A stretch of 5,639 nucleotides of DNA from an uncultured Oscillospiraceae bacterium (GTDB lineage Bacteria > Bacillota > Clostridia > Oscillospirales > Ruminococcaceae): the NCBI GenBank assembly GCA_934408835.1, contig CAKRVU010000095.1, positions 1 to 5,639 on the forward strand. The letters are read 5' to 3'. Shown here piece after piece: positions 5,212 through 5,639 of the stretch (position 1 is the stretch's first letter; every line of letters begins with the position of its first letter). The notes beneath the pieces are model-generated. The model was not told the origin of the DNA. It did not search any database and saw only the letters and a list, made by a program, of their open reading frames with translations. Position numbers and translations under genes: made by a program.

Positions 5212-5639
5212 ATGAAAGATTTTTTTAAAAAAGCAGGAAGTGAAATCATCGCTTATCTTCAAATTACCGATAAGGTGATTTTGTTGATGGCGGCTGCCCT
5301 TTCATTCCTTTCTTGCCTTCTCATTTATTCTTTGTACCCGGAATCAATTTCTTCGCTTAACCCGGTCATTACACAGGCTGGAGCGAGTCTGATTGGTATT
5401 GCCTGCGCTATTTTTCTATCTACTTTTCATTATCGCCAAATCGCGGATTTGTGGAAATTCTTTGCGCCTCTTTCGCTCCTTCTTTGTCTGCTCACCTTTA
5501 CTCCGCTTGGGCAGATGCGCGGTGGAACCGGAATGGGGTCGGATGACCTGAACTGGCTCAATCTCGGTTTTATTACCATCCAGCCGTCCGAATTTTTAAA
5601 GGTAGCCTTCATTCTTACCTTTTCTCTCCATTGCTGCAC
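5212..5639 (+). CDS. SEDS-family peptidoglycan glycosyltransferase, RodA/FtsW-like, N-terminal 142 residues (cut by right edge)
   Basis: SEDS proteins polymerise lipid II into glycan strands in the membrane, paired with a class B penicillin-binding protein. The frame opens at ATG 5212 with TTGAGGA about 8 nt upstream and is open to the window edge. Visible are a short basic N-terminus, membrane segments at about 22-42, 51-71 and 82-99, and then the family hallmark NWLNLG (114-119) followed by QPSEFLK (124-130) leading into another hydrophobic helix. Full SEDS proteins are about 370-430 aa with ten TM helices, so about two thirds is missing, including the extracytoplasmic loop with the catalytic Asp. 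The usual basic-Trp pair before the helix is Asn-Trp here, a variation I recall from clostridial RodA-like members. RodA, FtsW and SpoVE cannot be told apart from this part, so no symbol is given. It is transcribed away from the fhs operon. Confidence 0.9.
   Translation, partial: MKDFFKKAGSEIIAYLQITDKVILLMAAALSFLSCLLIYSLYPESISSLNPVITQAGASLIGIACAIFLSTFHYRQIADLWKFFAPLSLLLCLLTFTPLGQMRGGTGMGSDDLNWLNLGFITIQPSEFLKVAFILTFSLHCC

Overview
The window looks like chromosomal DNA from a low-to-mid GC Gram-positive bacterium, most likely a Clostridia (Oscillospiraceae/Ruminococcaceae-like) member. This rests on strong AGGAGG-type ribosome binding sites, sigma-A-type promoters, the formate-tetrahydrofolate ligase, the YdbS/YdbT-type PH-domain pair and the RodA-like SEDS protein. 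The genus cannot be read from the sequence. No mobile element, CRISPR array, tRNA or rRNA is visible.

Layout. Almost everything is on the minus strand and reads from right to left. A compact intergenic region (5029-5211) carries two back-to-back sigma-A promoters. The rightward one drives a SEDS-family (RodA/FtsW-like) cell-wall polymerase that runs off the right edge. The leftward one drives a tight operon: fhs (10-formyl-THF synthesis) continuing in frame into tsaE, then tsaB (both t6A tRNA modification), rpiB (ribose-5-phosphate isomerase B) and upp (uracil phosphoribosyltransferase). Spacing is 5 nt between tsaE and tsaB, a 4-nt ATGA overlap between tsaB and rpiB, and 21 nt between rpiB and upp. 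After upp comes a perfect 11-bp inverted repeat, a candidate terminator with a poor U-tail. Two membrane-anchored bacterial PH-domain genes follow (ydbS-like, then ydbT-like, cut by the left edge).

How the genes fit together. The operon is a growth-linked housekeeping set. Fhs supplies one-carbon units for purines and initiator formyl-Met-tRNA. TsaE and TsaB work with TsaD (not in the window) to make t6A37 on ANN-decoding tRNAs. RpiB makes ribose-5-phosphate for PRPP, and Upp uses PRPP to salvage uracil. The PH-domain pair is probably a separate envelope function.

Most notable points. (1) fhs and tsaE are one uninterrupted reading frame, but a single T in a T5 run separates this from the ordinary two-gene arrangement, with the fhs stop exactly where the family normally ends. 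The fusion is therefore either a very recent one-base event or a sequencing/assembly indel. (2) TsaB carries an apparent insert of about 50 residues rich in Pro, Ser and Ala. (3) The ydbS-like gene probably starts at a GTG ten codons inside the longest frame. (4) Overlapping inverted repeats lie at the start of the fhs operon leader. I see no convincing undescribed system here; the rest is ordinary core-genome content.
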